The notes under the pieces were generated by a model that was not told the DNA's origin, made no database searches, and worked only from the letters and a program-made list of their open reading frames with translations. Source: Couchioplanes azureus (GTDB lineage Bacteria; Actinomycetota; Actinomycetes; Mycobacteriales; Micromonosporaceae). Taken from it: a stretch of DNA of 64,000 bases. This document shows, piece after piece, positions 8,346 through 15,908 of the stretch (position 1 is its first letter; every line of letters starts with the position of its first letter). Made by a program: the position numbers and the translations under genes. Where the stretch lies: the NCBI RefSeq assembly GCF_014648355.1, contig NZ_BMQY01000001.1, positions 434,001 through 498,000 of the forward strand. The letters run 5' to 3'.

Positions 8346-8705
8346 TCAGAGCAGAGCGGCGACGGCGAGGACGACGGTGGAGATGCCCGCGGCGAGCCAC
8401 CCGATCCGGATCACCGCCGGATCGGTCAGGATGGCCACCACCTGACCGGCCCCCGCGGTGGCCGACGGAGTGCCCCCGGCAAGAGGACCCGCGGCGAGCG
8501 GGCCCGCCCCGGTGACAGGGGCCGCGGCGAGTGGGCCTGCCCCGGCGAGCGGGGGCGTCCCGGTGAGCGGGGCGGTCGACGGGTCGGCGACGGCCTCGGC
8601 GAGCGCGTCGCGTGGCCCGGTCGCCCACCGGGCGGGGCCGCCGGCGGCGAGCAGCGTCCGGTCGAGACCGTCGGTGACGTCCAGGACGCCCGCGTTGTTC
8701 CTCAT
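8346..8705 (-). CDS. Small predicted tail-anchored membrane protein upstream of the NACHT gene
   Basis: 119 residues from the ATG at 8705, which has an AGGAGA ribosome binding site 5-6 bases upstream; a longer in-frame start at 8780 lacks one. The N-terminus (MRNNAGVLDVTDGLDRTLLA) is soluble-looking. The middle is an alanine/proline/glycine-rich linker with imperfect repeats of GAGPLAAGPLAG type. The C-terminus is a single hydrophobic helix (IGWLAAGISTVVLAVAALL) ending at the stop, as in tail-anchored proteins. No family recognised. It is co-directional with the NACHT-HEAT-PNP gene 73 bases downstream, so the two may form one transcript. Function is not known. Confidence 0.65.
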   Translation of the reverse strand: MRNNAGVLDVTDGLDRTLLAAGGPARWATGPRDALAEAVADPSTAPLTGTPPLAGAGPLAAAPVTGAGPLAAGPLAGGTPSATAGAGQVVAILTDPAVIRIGWLAAGISTVVLAVAALL

Positions 8706-8919
8706 CGGCTTTCTCCTCGTCTCGGCGGCGGCCGTCGCCGCGTGGAGACGACTATCCCGTCCGGCCGGGCCGGACCGCATCGCCGTGGAGCGGGGTTTGC
8801 CCGCCTCCCCGGTCGGACGAAAGTCGTAGTCACACGCCCGCCCACCTGCCTCGGAGGTAGACCCGGGCCCGCCGTGAGCCCCCGGGCCACCGAGCCGGGG
8901 ACCGCCGGGCTCGGGCCGG

Positions 8920-9486
8920 TCAGGCCGGGGATGTCGCGGCGAAGTCCACCTCGGCGGTGTCGACCGTGCCCGCCGTGCGGCCGGGTGCCTTGTGGTACTT
9001 CCAGTAGAGATTGGTGTGGGCGATGACCTTGTCGGGCGTGGGGGCGCCGTATTCGGAGAGGTCCTCGGTGGTGTGCGCGTCGGCCACCAGCGTCACGTCG
9101 TAACCGCGCGTGAGCGCGCCGTGCAGCGTCGAGCGGATGCACTCGTCGGTCTGGGCGCCCGCGACGACCAGGCGGCCGATGCCGCGGTCGGCGAGCACCG
9201 ACTCGAGGTCGGTGGCCTCGAAGGAGTCGCCGTAGGTCTTGTGCACGAGCGGCTCGGGATCGCGGCGCACCAGCTCGGGCACGTACTGCCAGTTGTCGCT
9301 GTCGCGGGCCAGCTCGTCGCTGTTGTGCTGGACCCAGACGATCTCGGTGCCGGCGGCACGCGCCTTCTCCACGAGGGTGGCGATGTTGGCGACGACCCGG
9401 TCGCGGTCATGGGCGTGCCCGACGACGCCCTTCTGCACGTCGATCACGACGAGGGCGGTGTTCGGACGGTCGGCGAGCGTGGTCAT
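8920..9486 (-). CDS. Isochorismatase-like cysteine hydrolase
   Basis: 188 residues, full length for the family. The catalytic triad is visible: Asp16 in VVIDVQKG, Lys83 in LVHKTYGDSF, Cys116 in GAQTDECIRST. The preceding GRLVVAGAQTDEC strand and the cis-peptide region are typical. The family includes nicotinamidases, ureidoacrylate and N-carbamoylsarcosine amidases and isochorismatases. With Cys present, an amide or carbamoyl hydrolase is more likely than an isochorismate hydrolase; the substrate is open. No link to the NACHT module is visible beyond proximity. Confidence 0.88.
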   Translation of the reverse strand: MTTLADRPNTALVVIDVQKGVVGHAHDRDRVVANIATLVEKARAAGTEIVWVQHNSDELARDSDNWQYVPELVRRDPEPLVHKTYGDSFEATDLESVLADRGIGRLVVAGAQTDECIRSTLHGALTRGYDVTLVADAHTTEDLSEYGAPTPDKVIAHTNLYWKYHKAPGRTAGTVDTAEVDFAATSPA

Positions 9487-9658
9487 GGGGCCTCCATGCG
9501 CTGGTCTGTCGCAGTCCCCGCGAGACTATGCCCGGGGTACGACATCTTCGGCGCTGTCGCGCGGCACGGGCAGCGTGGAGGTGATCCTGCCGACAGCGGC
9601 CCGCGGCAGCCGCTGGGAACGGATCGCGCCGGGCGCCGGGCCCGGCTACGGTCGCGGC

Positions 9659-10399
9659 ATGCGTTCCGGAGGGCTCGACGACCAGCTCGTGGGCGAGGCC
9701 GCGGCCGTGCCCGTCACGGGCTGGGAGTTCGCCTGGCTCGACGGGCGCGCGGCCGGCTCCGACCCCTCGTGGTCGTACCCGGCGCTGGCCCGGACGCCGG
9801 TGCGCCGGGCCGGCAGCGTGCTGGACCTCGACACGGGCGGCGGGGAGCTGCTCGCGGAGCTGGCGCCGCTGCCGGCACACACCGTCGCGGTGGAGAGCTG
9901 GGCGCCGAACGTGCCGGTGGCCCGCGACCGGCTCGCGCCGTTCGGCGTCTCGGTGGTGACCGAGCTGCCCGGGGGCGAGGAGGAGTTCGACGTCGTGCTG
10001 AGCCGGCACGGGCGGCTGCCGGCCGAGGACATCGCCCGGCTGCTGCGGCCGGGTGGCACGCTGCTGACCCAGCAGGTGGGCAGCGACGATCTGGCGGACC
10101 TGAACGCCGAGCTGGGCGCGGCGCCGCCGTACCTGCAGACGTGGACGGCGGCGACGGCGGTCGCGGCGCTCGAGGGGGCTGGGCTCGAGGTGACCGACGT
10201 GCGCGAGGAGCGCCCGCCGCTGACCTTCCACGACGTGGGGGCGATCGTGTGGCACCTGCGTGCGGTGCCGTGGCAGGTGCGTGACTTCACCCCCGAGCGG
10301 TACGACCGGGCGCTGCGCCGGATCGACGCGCGGATCCGTACGGACGGGCACTTCACGGTGACCGCCCACCGCTTCTTCGTCCAGGCGTCACGCTCCTGA
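9659..10399 (+). CDS. SAM-dependent class I methyltransferase
   Basis: 246 residues. SAM-binding motif I appears as GSVLDLDTGGGELLAELAPLP, the motif II acidic loop as VAVESWAPNVPVARDRL, and a catalytic-region strand as FDVVLSRHGRLPAEDIARLLRPGGTLLTQQVG. This is the Methyltransf_11 pattern, in which LRPGG marks the strand after motif III. There is no target-recognition domain, so the acceptor is unknown. The ATG at 9659 is chosen because the upstream in-frame extension has no codon bias and overlaps the promoter region of the divergent hydrolase. Confidence 0.82.
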   Translation: MRSGGLDDQLVGEAAAVPVTGWEFAWLDGRAAGSDPSWSYPALARTPVRRAGSVLDLDTGGGELLAELAPLPAHTVAVESWAPNVPVARDRLAPFGVSVVTELPGGEEEFDVVLSRHGRLPAEDIARLLRPGGTLLTQQVGSDDLADLNAELGAAPPYLQTWTAATAVAALEGAGLEVTDVREERPPLTFHDVGAIVWHLRAVPWQVRDFTPERYDRALRRIDARIRTDGHFTVTAHRFFVQASRS

Positions 10400-10432
10400 T
10401 CGCCGCCGGGCGGCCGCAACGCCGCCGGACGG

Positions 10433-10594
10433 TCAGGCGTCGGCGCGCAACCGCTTGCGGATCCGCCCGTCGCTCCGCCGCCGCCGCGGGCCGTCGCCGG
10501 TGTCGTCGGAATCGCGCCGCAGGCTGGCGTTGAGGTACAGCAACACCGCGAGGGCCGCGAAGGGAAGGGTCAGTAGGTCAGGTCCTGCTGGCAC
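10433..10594 (-). CDS. 53-residue single-pass membrane protein
   Basis: Starts at GTG 10594 with GAAAGG about 10 bases upstream. One transmembrane helix (LLTLPFAALAVLLYLNASL) is followed by a short acidic patch and a strongly basic tail (RRRRSDGRIRKRLRADA). It begins 35 bases after the stop of the short GT2-like gene on the same strand. It could be a membrane partner of that protein. It is less likely the frameshifted C-terminal anchor of the same protein, because it has its own start signals. Confidence 0.5.
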   Translation of the reverse strand: MPAGPDLLTLPFAALAVLLYLNASLRRDSDDTGDGPRRRRSDGRIRKRLRADA

Positions 10595-10629
10595 GGGGTA
10601 AAGCCTTTCGTGGAACGCCGGTCCGCGGG

Positions 10630-11064
10630 TCAGAGGTTCTTCTCGCGGGCCCGGTGGAAGTACTCGATCACTGCGTACCCGTCGACGTCGGCGTCCTCGT
10701 CGATGTCGACGAAGCAGACCCAGGCGCCGCGGGCCATCGCGAAGCCGAGGTGCAGGGCCGCGCCCTTGTCCTCGATCGTGGTCGAGGTGACGACGCGGGT
10801 GTGCGGCATGCGGTCCAGCTCGGGCGAGGAGCCGGCGCCGGGACGGGCGGAGAGGGCGAGCACCTCGAAGGAGATGCCCTGGGAGTTGAGGGCTTCGCTG
10901 ATCCGCTTGAGGGCTCCCTCGAGGCGGGCGTCCGCGCTGTGGAAGGGGACGACGACGCTGAGCTCGACGGCGGCCACGCGGTACGGCCACGGCATCGGGG
11001 AGAGGTCGCGGGCGGGTCCGGCGACGACCACGGGCGGAACGGCGAGGAGGTTCGAGTAGGTCAT
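10630..11064 (-). CDS. Short GT2-type (GT-A fold) glycosyltransferase-like protein
   Basis: 144 residues from the ATG at 11064. The first half of a GT-A domain is recognisable: ELSVVVPFHSADARLEGALKRI, an IEDKGAALHLGFAMARGAWVCFVDIDED segment like dolichol-phosphate mannosyltransferase proteins (KGAAL..G...ARG), and a DIDED acidic nucleotide-sugar/metal site. A complete family member would be about 230 residues or more; here the acceptor half is missing. So it is either a minimal or inactive relative or a remnant. A 53-residue membrane protein follows 35 bases downstream, and a tandem 11-bp repeat sits just before the start. Confidence 0.6.
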   Translation of the reverse strand: MTYSNLLAVPPVVVAGPARDLSPMPWPYRVAAVELSVVVPFHSADARLEGALKRISEALNSQGISFEVLALSARPGAGSSPELDRMPHTRVVTSTTIEDKGAALHLGFAMARGAWVCFVDIDEDADVDGYAVIEYFHRAREKNL

Positions 11065-11080
11065 GCCCCAAGGTTCGGCC

Positions 11081-11102
11081 TGCAACCTCAATGCAACCTC
11101 AG
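11081..11102. repeat. Two tandem 11-bp direct repeats upstream of the short GT2 gene
   Basis: TGCAACCTCAA (11081-11091) is followed directly by TGCAACCTCAG (11092-11102). The 11-base period puts both on the same helix face, as in activator or MerR/SARP-type sites. It lies 17-38 bases upstream of the leftward start at 11064. Regulatory function is inference. Confidence 0.4.
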
Positions 11103-11248
11103 CCGGTGCTCAACACCTGCGCAAAGCCTCCACCAGGCGCGGCCATGGACAACGAGCCGCAGGGGCAGGACGTCGTCCAGAAAGAGGCTAAATCTTTTTG
11201 CTTCTTTCACCGATCACGCCGGGCGGGGCTCGGGGGAAGACTGGGGCG

Positions 11249-11470
11249 GTGAGCGAACACGAACCTCGGTGGTACGACGAGATCCCGCCCCGCGGCCTGT
11301 GGCGCACCCGGCGGCGGGACAAGCTCGAGTTTGCCATCGCCGCCGTGCTCCTGACCGGACTGCTCGGCCTGCTCATCTTCGGCGTGTCCCGCGAGCCGCA
11401 GCAACGGCCCAGGCCGGCCCCCGCCTCGTCGTCCGGCGTCACCCTGCCGGTAGATTCCCCGGCGAGCTGA
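11249..11470 (+). CDS. Small single-pass membrane protein
   Basis: 73 residues from GTG 11249. The N-terminal cytoplasmic stretch SEHEPRWYDEIPPRGLWRTRRRDK is followed by one transmembrane helix (FAIAAVLLTGLLGLLIFGV) and a proline/serine-rich extracytoplasmic tail ending in VDSPAS. It precedes the G5-domain gene by 23 bases and probably shares its transcript. No family recognised; it has the look of small divisome- or surface-associated actinobacterial membrane proteins, but no function can be assigned. Confidence 0.6.
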   Translation: MSEHEPRWYDEIPPRGLWRTRRRDKLEFAIAAVLLTGLLGLLIFGVSREPQQRPRPAPASSSGVTLPVDSPAS

Positions 11471-11493
11471 GGATCACCCGAACGGAGGATCTG

Positions 11494-11973
11494 ATGCCGG
11501 AAGAGGACGTCCAGACTGTGCGGGTGATGAACCCGACGAGCGCGTGGTCGCGCTTGAAGCCCTTGCAGAAAGGCGGCCTGATCGCAGCCGCGCTGATCGT
11601 GCCGCTCGGTGGCGCCTTCGCCGCCGCCGGCGCGTTCTCCGACGACGAGGCGGCCGATCCGGCCTGGCAGAACGGTCAGCGTGTGGCCGCCTCGACGGCG
11701 CCGAGCAGCCCGCCGGCCCCGGCCGGGGACGGCAAGCGCACGATCACCGAGACCGAGCCGGTCACGTTCAAGACCCGCACGATCAAGGACAACTGGCTGG
11801 CCAAGGGCGAGAAGGAGCTGCGCTCGGAGGGCATCGACGGCGTGCGGACCCTGACGTACGAGGTCGTCTACGCCGGCGGCCGGGAGAAGTCCCGCAAGCT
11901 GGTCAAGTCCGAGGTGACCCGCAAGCCGGTCGACCAGGTGACCGCGGTGGGGACGTCCCAGCCCGAGCAGTGA
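11494..11973 (+). CDS. Membrane-anchored G5-domain protein
   Basis: 159 residues. Start at ATG 11494 with GGAGG 5 bases upstream. Residues 1-25 are cytoplasmic and about 27-47 a transmembrane or uncleaved signal segment (GGLIAAALIVPLGGAFAAAGAF). After a Ser/Pro-rich linker comes a single G5 domain (about 80-155): TITETEPVTFKTRTIKD, ...GVRTLTYEVVYAGGREKSRKLVKSEVTRKPVDQVTAVGT. G5 domains are extracellular modules often found with resuscitation-promoting factors and peptidoglycan or glycan-binding proteins. A binding role at the cell surface is likely; no catalytic domain is attached. Confidence 0.85.
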   Translation: MPEEDVQTVRVMNPTSAWSRLKPLQKGGLIAAALIVPLGGAFAAAGAFSDDEAADPAWQNGQRVAASTAPSSPPAPAGDGKRTITETEPVTFKTRTIKDNWLAKGEKELRSEGIDGVRTLTYEVVYAGGREKSRKLVKSEVTRKPVDQVTAVGTSQPEQ

Positions 11974-12086
11974 GGGCCACTGTCGCCTATCCGTCTCGCC
12001 GGCGATAACCACATTTCCCCCGAATCGCCGCTCCCATACTGGGCGCGGCACCGACCGGTGCCGGAGCACAGACACGGGGGTCAGAG

Positions 12087-13724
12087 ATGGGGAGCAAGAC
12101 GCAGACACCGAGAGGCCGGCGACGGACGACCGCCGCCCTGCTGACCGCGGCGGTCGCCGTGCCGCTGGGGGTGAGCGCGGTCGCCACCCCGGCGGGAGCG
12201 GCCGTCGCGGCGACGCTGCCGGTCTTCGCCGTACGCTCGAGCGGCCTGACCGCGGCGCAGGCGTCCGGGCTGGCCAAGTCCCTGGGGATCGGCCGTCTCG
12301 CGCGCGGCGAGGACGGCAGTGTCCGCTACGCCGCCGAGAAGTCGTTCCTGGCCGTGCCGACCCGGACGGCGGGCCGGCCCGGCAAGGACGAGGACGGGCA
12401 GCCGACCACCACGACGGTGCTCGACGTCGCCGCGCTCAAGCGCCTGCGCACGATCGGCACCAGGGCCGCGTTGCAGCGCTCGGCCCGCGCCCTGGCGGCG
12501 GCGGGACTGACGCCCCGGGACGCGAAGGCGAGCGCCCGCAACACGACGATCACCGCGGTCGACCGCGCCGGACGGACGATCGTGTCGGCCGCGCTGGACA
12601 CCAGCGTCTCCTACTCCTTCACGCTCGCCGGTCTGCCGTACGAGGGTCCCGGCGCCAAGGTGCGGATCGCGTACGACGGCAAGGGCCAGGTCACGAGCCT
12701 GTCCCACAGCACCCGCACGGTGGAGCAGACCGGCTCGGTCGCGGTCGTCGACGCCGCCGGGGCACAGGCCCGCTGCGCCGAGGCGATGGCCGGCCGGGTC
12801 CGGATCGCCGCCGCCACCCCGGTCTACTGGGCGCCGGCGCTGTCGGCGGGGGTGCGCACCATCGAGCCGAGCCTGCGGTGCTCCGGCGTCAACACCGACG
12901 GCAGCCGGGCCCAGGTCGTCGTCGTGCCGGCCGCGCTGGACGCGAAGCTTCCGGAGATGCCCCCGCCGCCCGCGCCGCGTCCCGGTCCCGACCAGGTGAC
13001 CGCGCGCGCGTACGGCCGGGTCGACGTCGGCAGCGAGGGCACCGGACCGTGCTCCGGGCTGCCGCACACCGGCACCAACCTCGCCTCGTTCAACGGCCAG
13101 TTCTCCACCCGCGGCATCCCGGTCGAGTTCAGCTGGACCGACCAGAACGCGTGGGAGCAGGACTTCAAGGATCCGGCGTACGGCGGCGACGACAGCGACT
13201 GGACCGACCACGTCGACATGACCTACTGGCAGGGCCACGGGTCGCCGACCGGCTTCAGCTTCTCGGGCTGCAGCAGCAACGACGACACGTTCCTGTCGAA
13301 CGCCGACGCGCGCTGGGGCAACGGCGACGTCGAGTGGATGAGCCTGTTCACCTGCCTGGTCCTGGAAGCCGGGGCGCCCGGTCAGCGGTGGTGGCAGCGC
13401 TGGGGCCCCGCGTTCGCCGGCCTGCACCAGCTCAACAGCTTCCACACGGTGTCGTACCACAGCGCCTCGCACGGTGGCACGTACGCGAACTACCTGCTGC
13501 GGACGCCGTTCCTGTGGTGGAACAAGCCGATGCCGGTGCGCAGCGCCTGGGCGCAGGCGTCGATCGACGACCAGCCCGCCTCGGTGGTCTGGGCCAGCAT
13601 GGGCCCGATCGGGCCGGGCGGCGCGGTCAGCATGAACGACTACTTCTGGGGCAAGGGCCCGGTGAGCCCGGACGTGCCCGCCGCGGCGGTGACGGGTTAC
13701 TGGTACATCTCCGGCGGCTCCTGA
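12087..13724 (+). CDS. Large secreted protein, DUF6345-like
   Basis: 545 residues with a signal peptide (GRRRTTAALLTAAVAVPLGVSAV, cleavage near PAGAAVA). The N-terminal half contains a repeated alpha/beta propeptide-like region with TAAQASGLAKSLGI. The C-terminal half has VDMTYWQGHGSPTGFSF, SLFTCLVLEAG, a RWGPAFAGLHQLNSFHTVSYHS region and TPFLWWNKPMPVRSAWAQA. Histidine, aspartate and cysteine residues in this part suggest a caspase/gingipain-like or lipase-like hydrolase fold: HG followed by ...FTC as a His/Cys pair. From memory this matches the uncharacterised DUF6345 family; catalytic function is inference. A strong hairpin terminator follows. Confidence 0.7.
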   Translation: MGSKTQTPRGRRRTTAALLTAAVAVPLGVSAVATPAGAAVAATLPVFAVRSSGLTAAQASGLAKSLGIGRLARGEDGSVRYAAEKSFLAVPTRTAGRPGKDEDGQPTTTTVLDVAALKRLRTIGTRAALQRSARALAAAGLTPRDAKASARNTTITAVDRAGRTIVSAALDTSVSYSFTLAGLPYEGPGAKVRIAYDGKGQVTSLSHSTRTVEQTGSVAVVDAAGAQARCAEAMAGRVRIAAATPVYWAPALSAGVRTIEPSLRCSGVNTDGSRAQVVVVPAALDAKLPEMPPPPAPRPGPDQVTARAYGRVDVGSEGTGPCSGLPHTGTNLASFNGQFSTRGIPVEFSWTDQNAWEQDFKDPAYGGDDSDWTDHVDMTYWQGHGSPTGFSFSGCSSNDDTFLSNADARWGNGDVEWMSLFTCLVLEAGAPGQRWWQRWGPAFAGLHQLNSFHTVSYHSASHGGTYANYLLRTPFLWWNKPMPVRSAWAQASIDDQPASVVWASMGPIGPGGAVSMNDYFWGKGPVSPDVPAAAVTGYWYISGGS

Positions 13725-13736
13725 GCGCGGACCGGC

Positions 13737-13772
13737 CCGTGGGGCCGCGCCCACCCGGGTGCGGCCCCACGG
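13737..13772 (+). terminator. Hairpin terminator after the DUF6345-like gene
   Basis: Perfect 12-bp arms CCGTGGGGCCGC (13737-13748) and GCGGCCCCACGG (13761-13772) with a 12-base loop, 12 bases after the stop codon. There is no U-run beyond TC, as is common in high-GC actinobacteria. Confidence 0.65.
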
Positions 13773-13828
13773 TCAAGTTCTCCGCAGAGAACGCTCAAGA
13801 GAAGATCAAGGCGGCCGATCGTCACGCC

Positions 13829-15115
13829 ATGGACAAGCGGCAGGAGTTCACTCAGCCGGGTACCCGCCAGGTGCACATCGGGCGGCAGCCGATCTTCGAC
13901 GCCTGCGGCGACATCGCCGGCTACGAACTGCTGTTCCGCGGCAACACCAGCGCCGTCGAGGCCGACCGGCGCGACGCGTACGCGACGAGCCAGGTCCTCG
14001 TCAACGCGTTCACCGAGTTCGGGCTCGACGAGATCGTCGGCGACCGCATGTGCTTCATCAACATGACGCGCGAGTTCCTCACCGGCGAGCTCATCCTCCC
14101 GTTCGGCCCGGAGAGCGTCGTCCTCGAGGTGCTCGAGACGATCGAGGTCGACGACGCCGTGGTGGCCGGGGTGTCGAACCTCGTCGCCGCCGGCTACCCG
14201 ATCGCGCTGGACGACTTCGTCTGGGGCTCGGGGCACGAGCGGCTGCTGCCGCTGGCCTCGTACGTGAAGCTGGACCTGCCGAGCTGCGACCCGGCACGCC
14301 TGGAGGAGCAGCTCGCCTTCTTCCGCGGCTTCCCCGGCATCGAGATCGTCGCCGAGGGCCTGGAGACGCTGGACCACCTGGCCCTGTGCGACCGGTACGG
14401 CATCGAGCTGCGTCAGGGCTACGTGCTCAGCCGCCCCCAGGTGATGACCGCCGCCTGCATCCCCCCGTTCGAGTCGCGCCGGGTGGAGCTGCTCGCCGCG
14501 CTGGACGCGGCCGACGTCGACATCGACCGGATCGTGGAGATCGTCTCGAGCGACCCGGCGCTGACCATGCGGGTGCTGCGGGCCAGTAACAGCGCCGCCG
14601 TGGGGTCGATCCGCCGGGTGTCGTCCATCCGGCAGGCGGTGATGCTGCTGGGCCTGGGCCACATCCGCCGCTGGGCGATGCTCATGACGGTCGACGACGT
14701 GGCCGAGGCGACCGAGGTGCAGCTCACCAATGCGCTGACCCGGGCCCGGCTGTGCCACAACCTGGCGCCGCGGTTCGACACCGACCCGGACGCGGCGTTC
14801 GTGGCCGGGCTGATCACCGCGGTCGCCCAGCTGCTCGGCATCACGCCGGCCTCGCTGGTGAGCCACCTGCCGCTGACCGCGGACATCGGGGCGGCCCTGA
14901 CCCGGGGCACCGGTCCGCTGGGCCGGATGCTGCGGGTGGTCGACGCGTACGAGCGCGGCGACATGGCCATGATGGGCTTCAACCGTGGCGGCGACGACCT
15001 CACCGGCGCGGTCCTGGACGCGATGCGCTGGTCGGCGCAGACGGTCGCCGCCACGCACGACGCCGGCCGCGGGGAAATCTCCCGGAGCTTTGCCTTTCCG
15101 CTGACCGCGGCTTGA
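13829..15115 (+). CDS. EAL-like plus HDOD domain signalling protein (degenerate EAL)
   Basis: 428 residues from ATG 13829. The N-terminal part (about 13-205) is EAL-like (HIGRQPIFDACGDIAGYELLFRG ... FINMTREFL ... LEVLETIEVDD ... IALDDFVWGSG ... YVKLDL ... AEGLET ... GYVLSRP), but the signature EAL is ELL (residues 33-35) and other metal ligands differ. This part is therefore probably non-catalytic or a c-di-GMP sensor. The C-terminal part (about 215-410) is an HDOD domain (IVSSDPALTMRVLRASNSAAVGSIRRVSSIRQAVMLLG, FVAGLITAVAQLLG). This is the YuxH-type arrangement. An intact EAL gene follows 34 bases downstream, so the pair may work together in c-di-GMP signalling. Confidence 0.85.
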   Translation: MDKRQEFTQPGTRQVHIGRQPIFDACGDIAGYELLFRGNTSAVEADRRDAYATSQVLVNAFTEFGLDEIVGDRMCFINMTREFLTGELILPFGPESVVLEVLETIEVDDAVVAGVSNLVAAGYPIALDDFVWGSGHERLLPLASYVKLDLPSCDPARLEEQLAFFRGFPGIEIVAEGLETLDHLALCDRYGIELRQGYVLSRPQVMTAACIPPFESRRVELLAALDAADVDIDRIVEIVSSDPALTMRVLRASNSAAVGSIRRVSSIRQAVMLLGLGHIRRWAMLMTVDDVAEATEVQLTNALTRARLCHNLAPRFDTDPDAAFVAGLITAVAQLLGITPASLVSHLPLTADIGAALTRGTGPLGRMLRVVDAYERGDMAMMGFNRGGDDLTGAVLDAMRWSAQTVAATHDAGRGEISRSFAFPLTAA

Positions 15116-15149
15116 GACTGCCTTGACGGTCCCGGCCGACTGATGCGGC

Positions 15150-15893
15150 ATGACCGTCGCGCAGCTCCCCTCGCCCGCCACCAAGGCCGTTCGCGAAGTC
15201 CTCTACCGCAGCGCGGTGGAGACCGCCTTCCAGCCGATCGTGCAGCTCGAGGACGGCGTGGTCAACGGCTACGAGGCGCTCGCCCGGTTCGACCGCCGGC
15301 ACTTCGCGAGCCCGGCCGAGGCGTTCGCCGCGGCCGACGCGGCCGGCCTGGGCGTGGAGCTGGAGATCCTGGCGATCGAGCGGTCCCTGCTGCGGCTGGG
15401 CGACCTGCCCGACGGGGTGTGGCTCAGCCTGAACGCGTCGGTGGAGGCGCTGCTGACGCCGCGGACCATCACCATGCTGCTGGCGCACGCGCACCGCCGC
15501 ATCGCGGTGGAGCTCACCGAGCACACCCGGGTCACGGACTACACGGCGCTGAGCGAGGTCATGGACCTGCTCCGGGCGGCCGGGATCCTGATCGCGGTGG
15601 ACGACGCCGGCGCCGGCTTCGCCAACCTGAGCCAGATCCTGCAGATCCAGCCCGACGTCATCAAGCTCGACATCTCCCTGACCCGGGGCATCGACCAGGA
15701 CCCGGTCCGCATCGCCCTCGCCCGCGCGCTGGTCACCTTCTCCGAGAGCATCGGCGCCATGCTGGTCGCCGAGGGCATCGAGACGTACGCCGAGCACGCC
15801 CAGCTGCTGGACCTGGGCGTACGCCACGGCCAGGGCTACTACATCGCCAAGCCGGGCCCGCTGCCCAGCCGCCACATCGAGCCCCTGCTGTAA
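15150..15893 (+). CDS. EAL-domain c-di-GMP phosphodiesterase
   Basis: 247 residues consisting almost only of an EAL domain. Catalytic motifs are present in order: GYEALAR (EAL at 42-44), a WLSLNAS metal-ligand Asn, IAVELTEHT, IAVDDAGAGFANL (DDxGxG), VIKLDISLTRGI, VAEGIET and GQGYYIAKPGP. It should hydrolyse c-di-GMP to pGpG. There is no membrane segment or extra sensor domain. It lies 34 bases after the degenerate EAL-HDOD gene on the same strand and probably shares its transcript. Convergent with the sensor kinase gene that ends at 15909. Confidence 0.9.
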   Translation: MTVAQLPSPATKAVREVLYRSAVETAFQPIVQLEDGVVNGYEALARFDRRHFASPAEAFAAADAAGLGVELEILAIERSLLRLGDLPDGVWLSLNASVEALLTPRTITMLLAHAHRRIAVELTEHTRVTDYTALSEVMDLLRAAGILIAVDDAGAGFANLSQILQIQPDVIKLDISLTRGIDQDPVRIALARALVTFSESIGAMLVAEGIETYAEHAQLLDLGVRHGQGYYIAKPGPLPSRHIEPLL

Positions 15894-15908
15894 CTCCGGC
15901 GGGAAGGC

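Noticed and set aside
4724..8515. Very long open frame on the plus strand opposite the NACHT gene
   Set aside because: It is a shadow of the strong codon bias of the minus-strand gene: Arg/Gly/Ala/Pro-rich translation, no family match, no ribosome binding site. The NACHT reading has Walker motifs and HEAT repeats.
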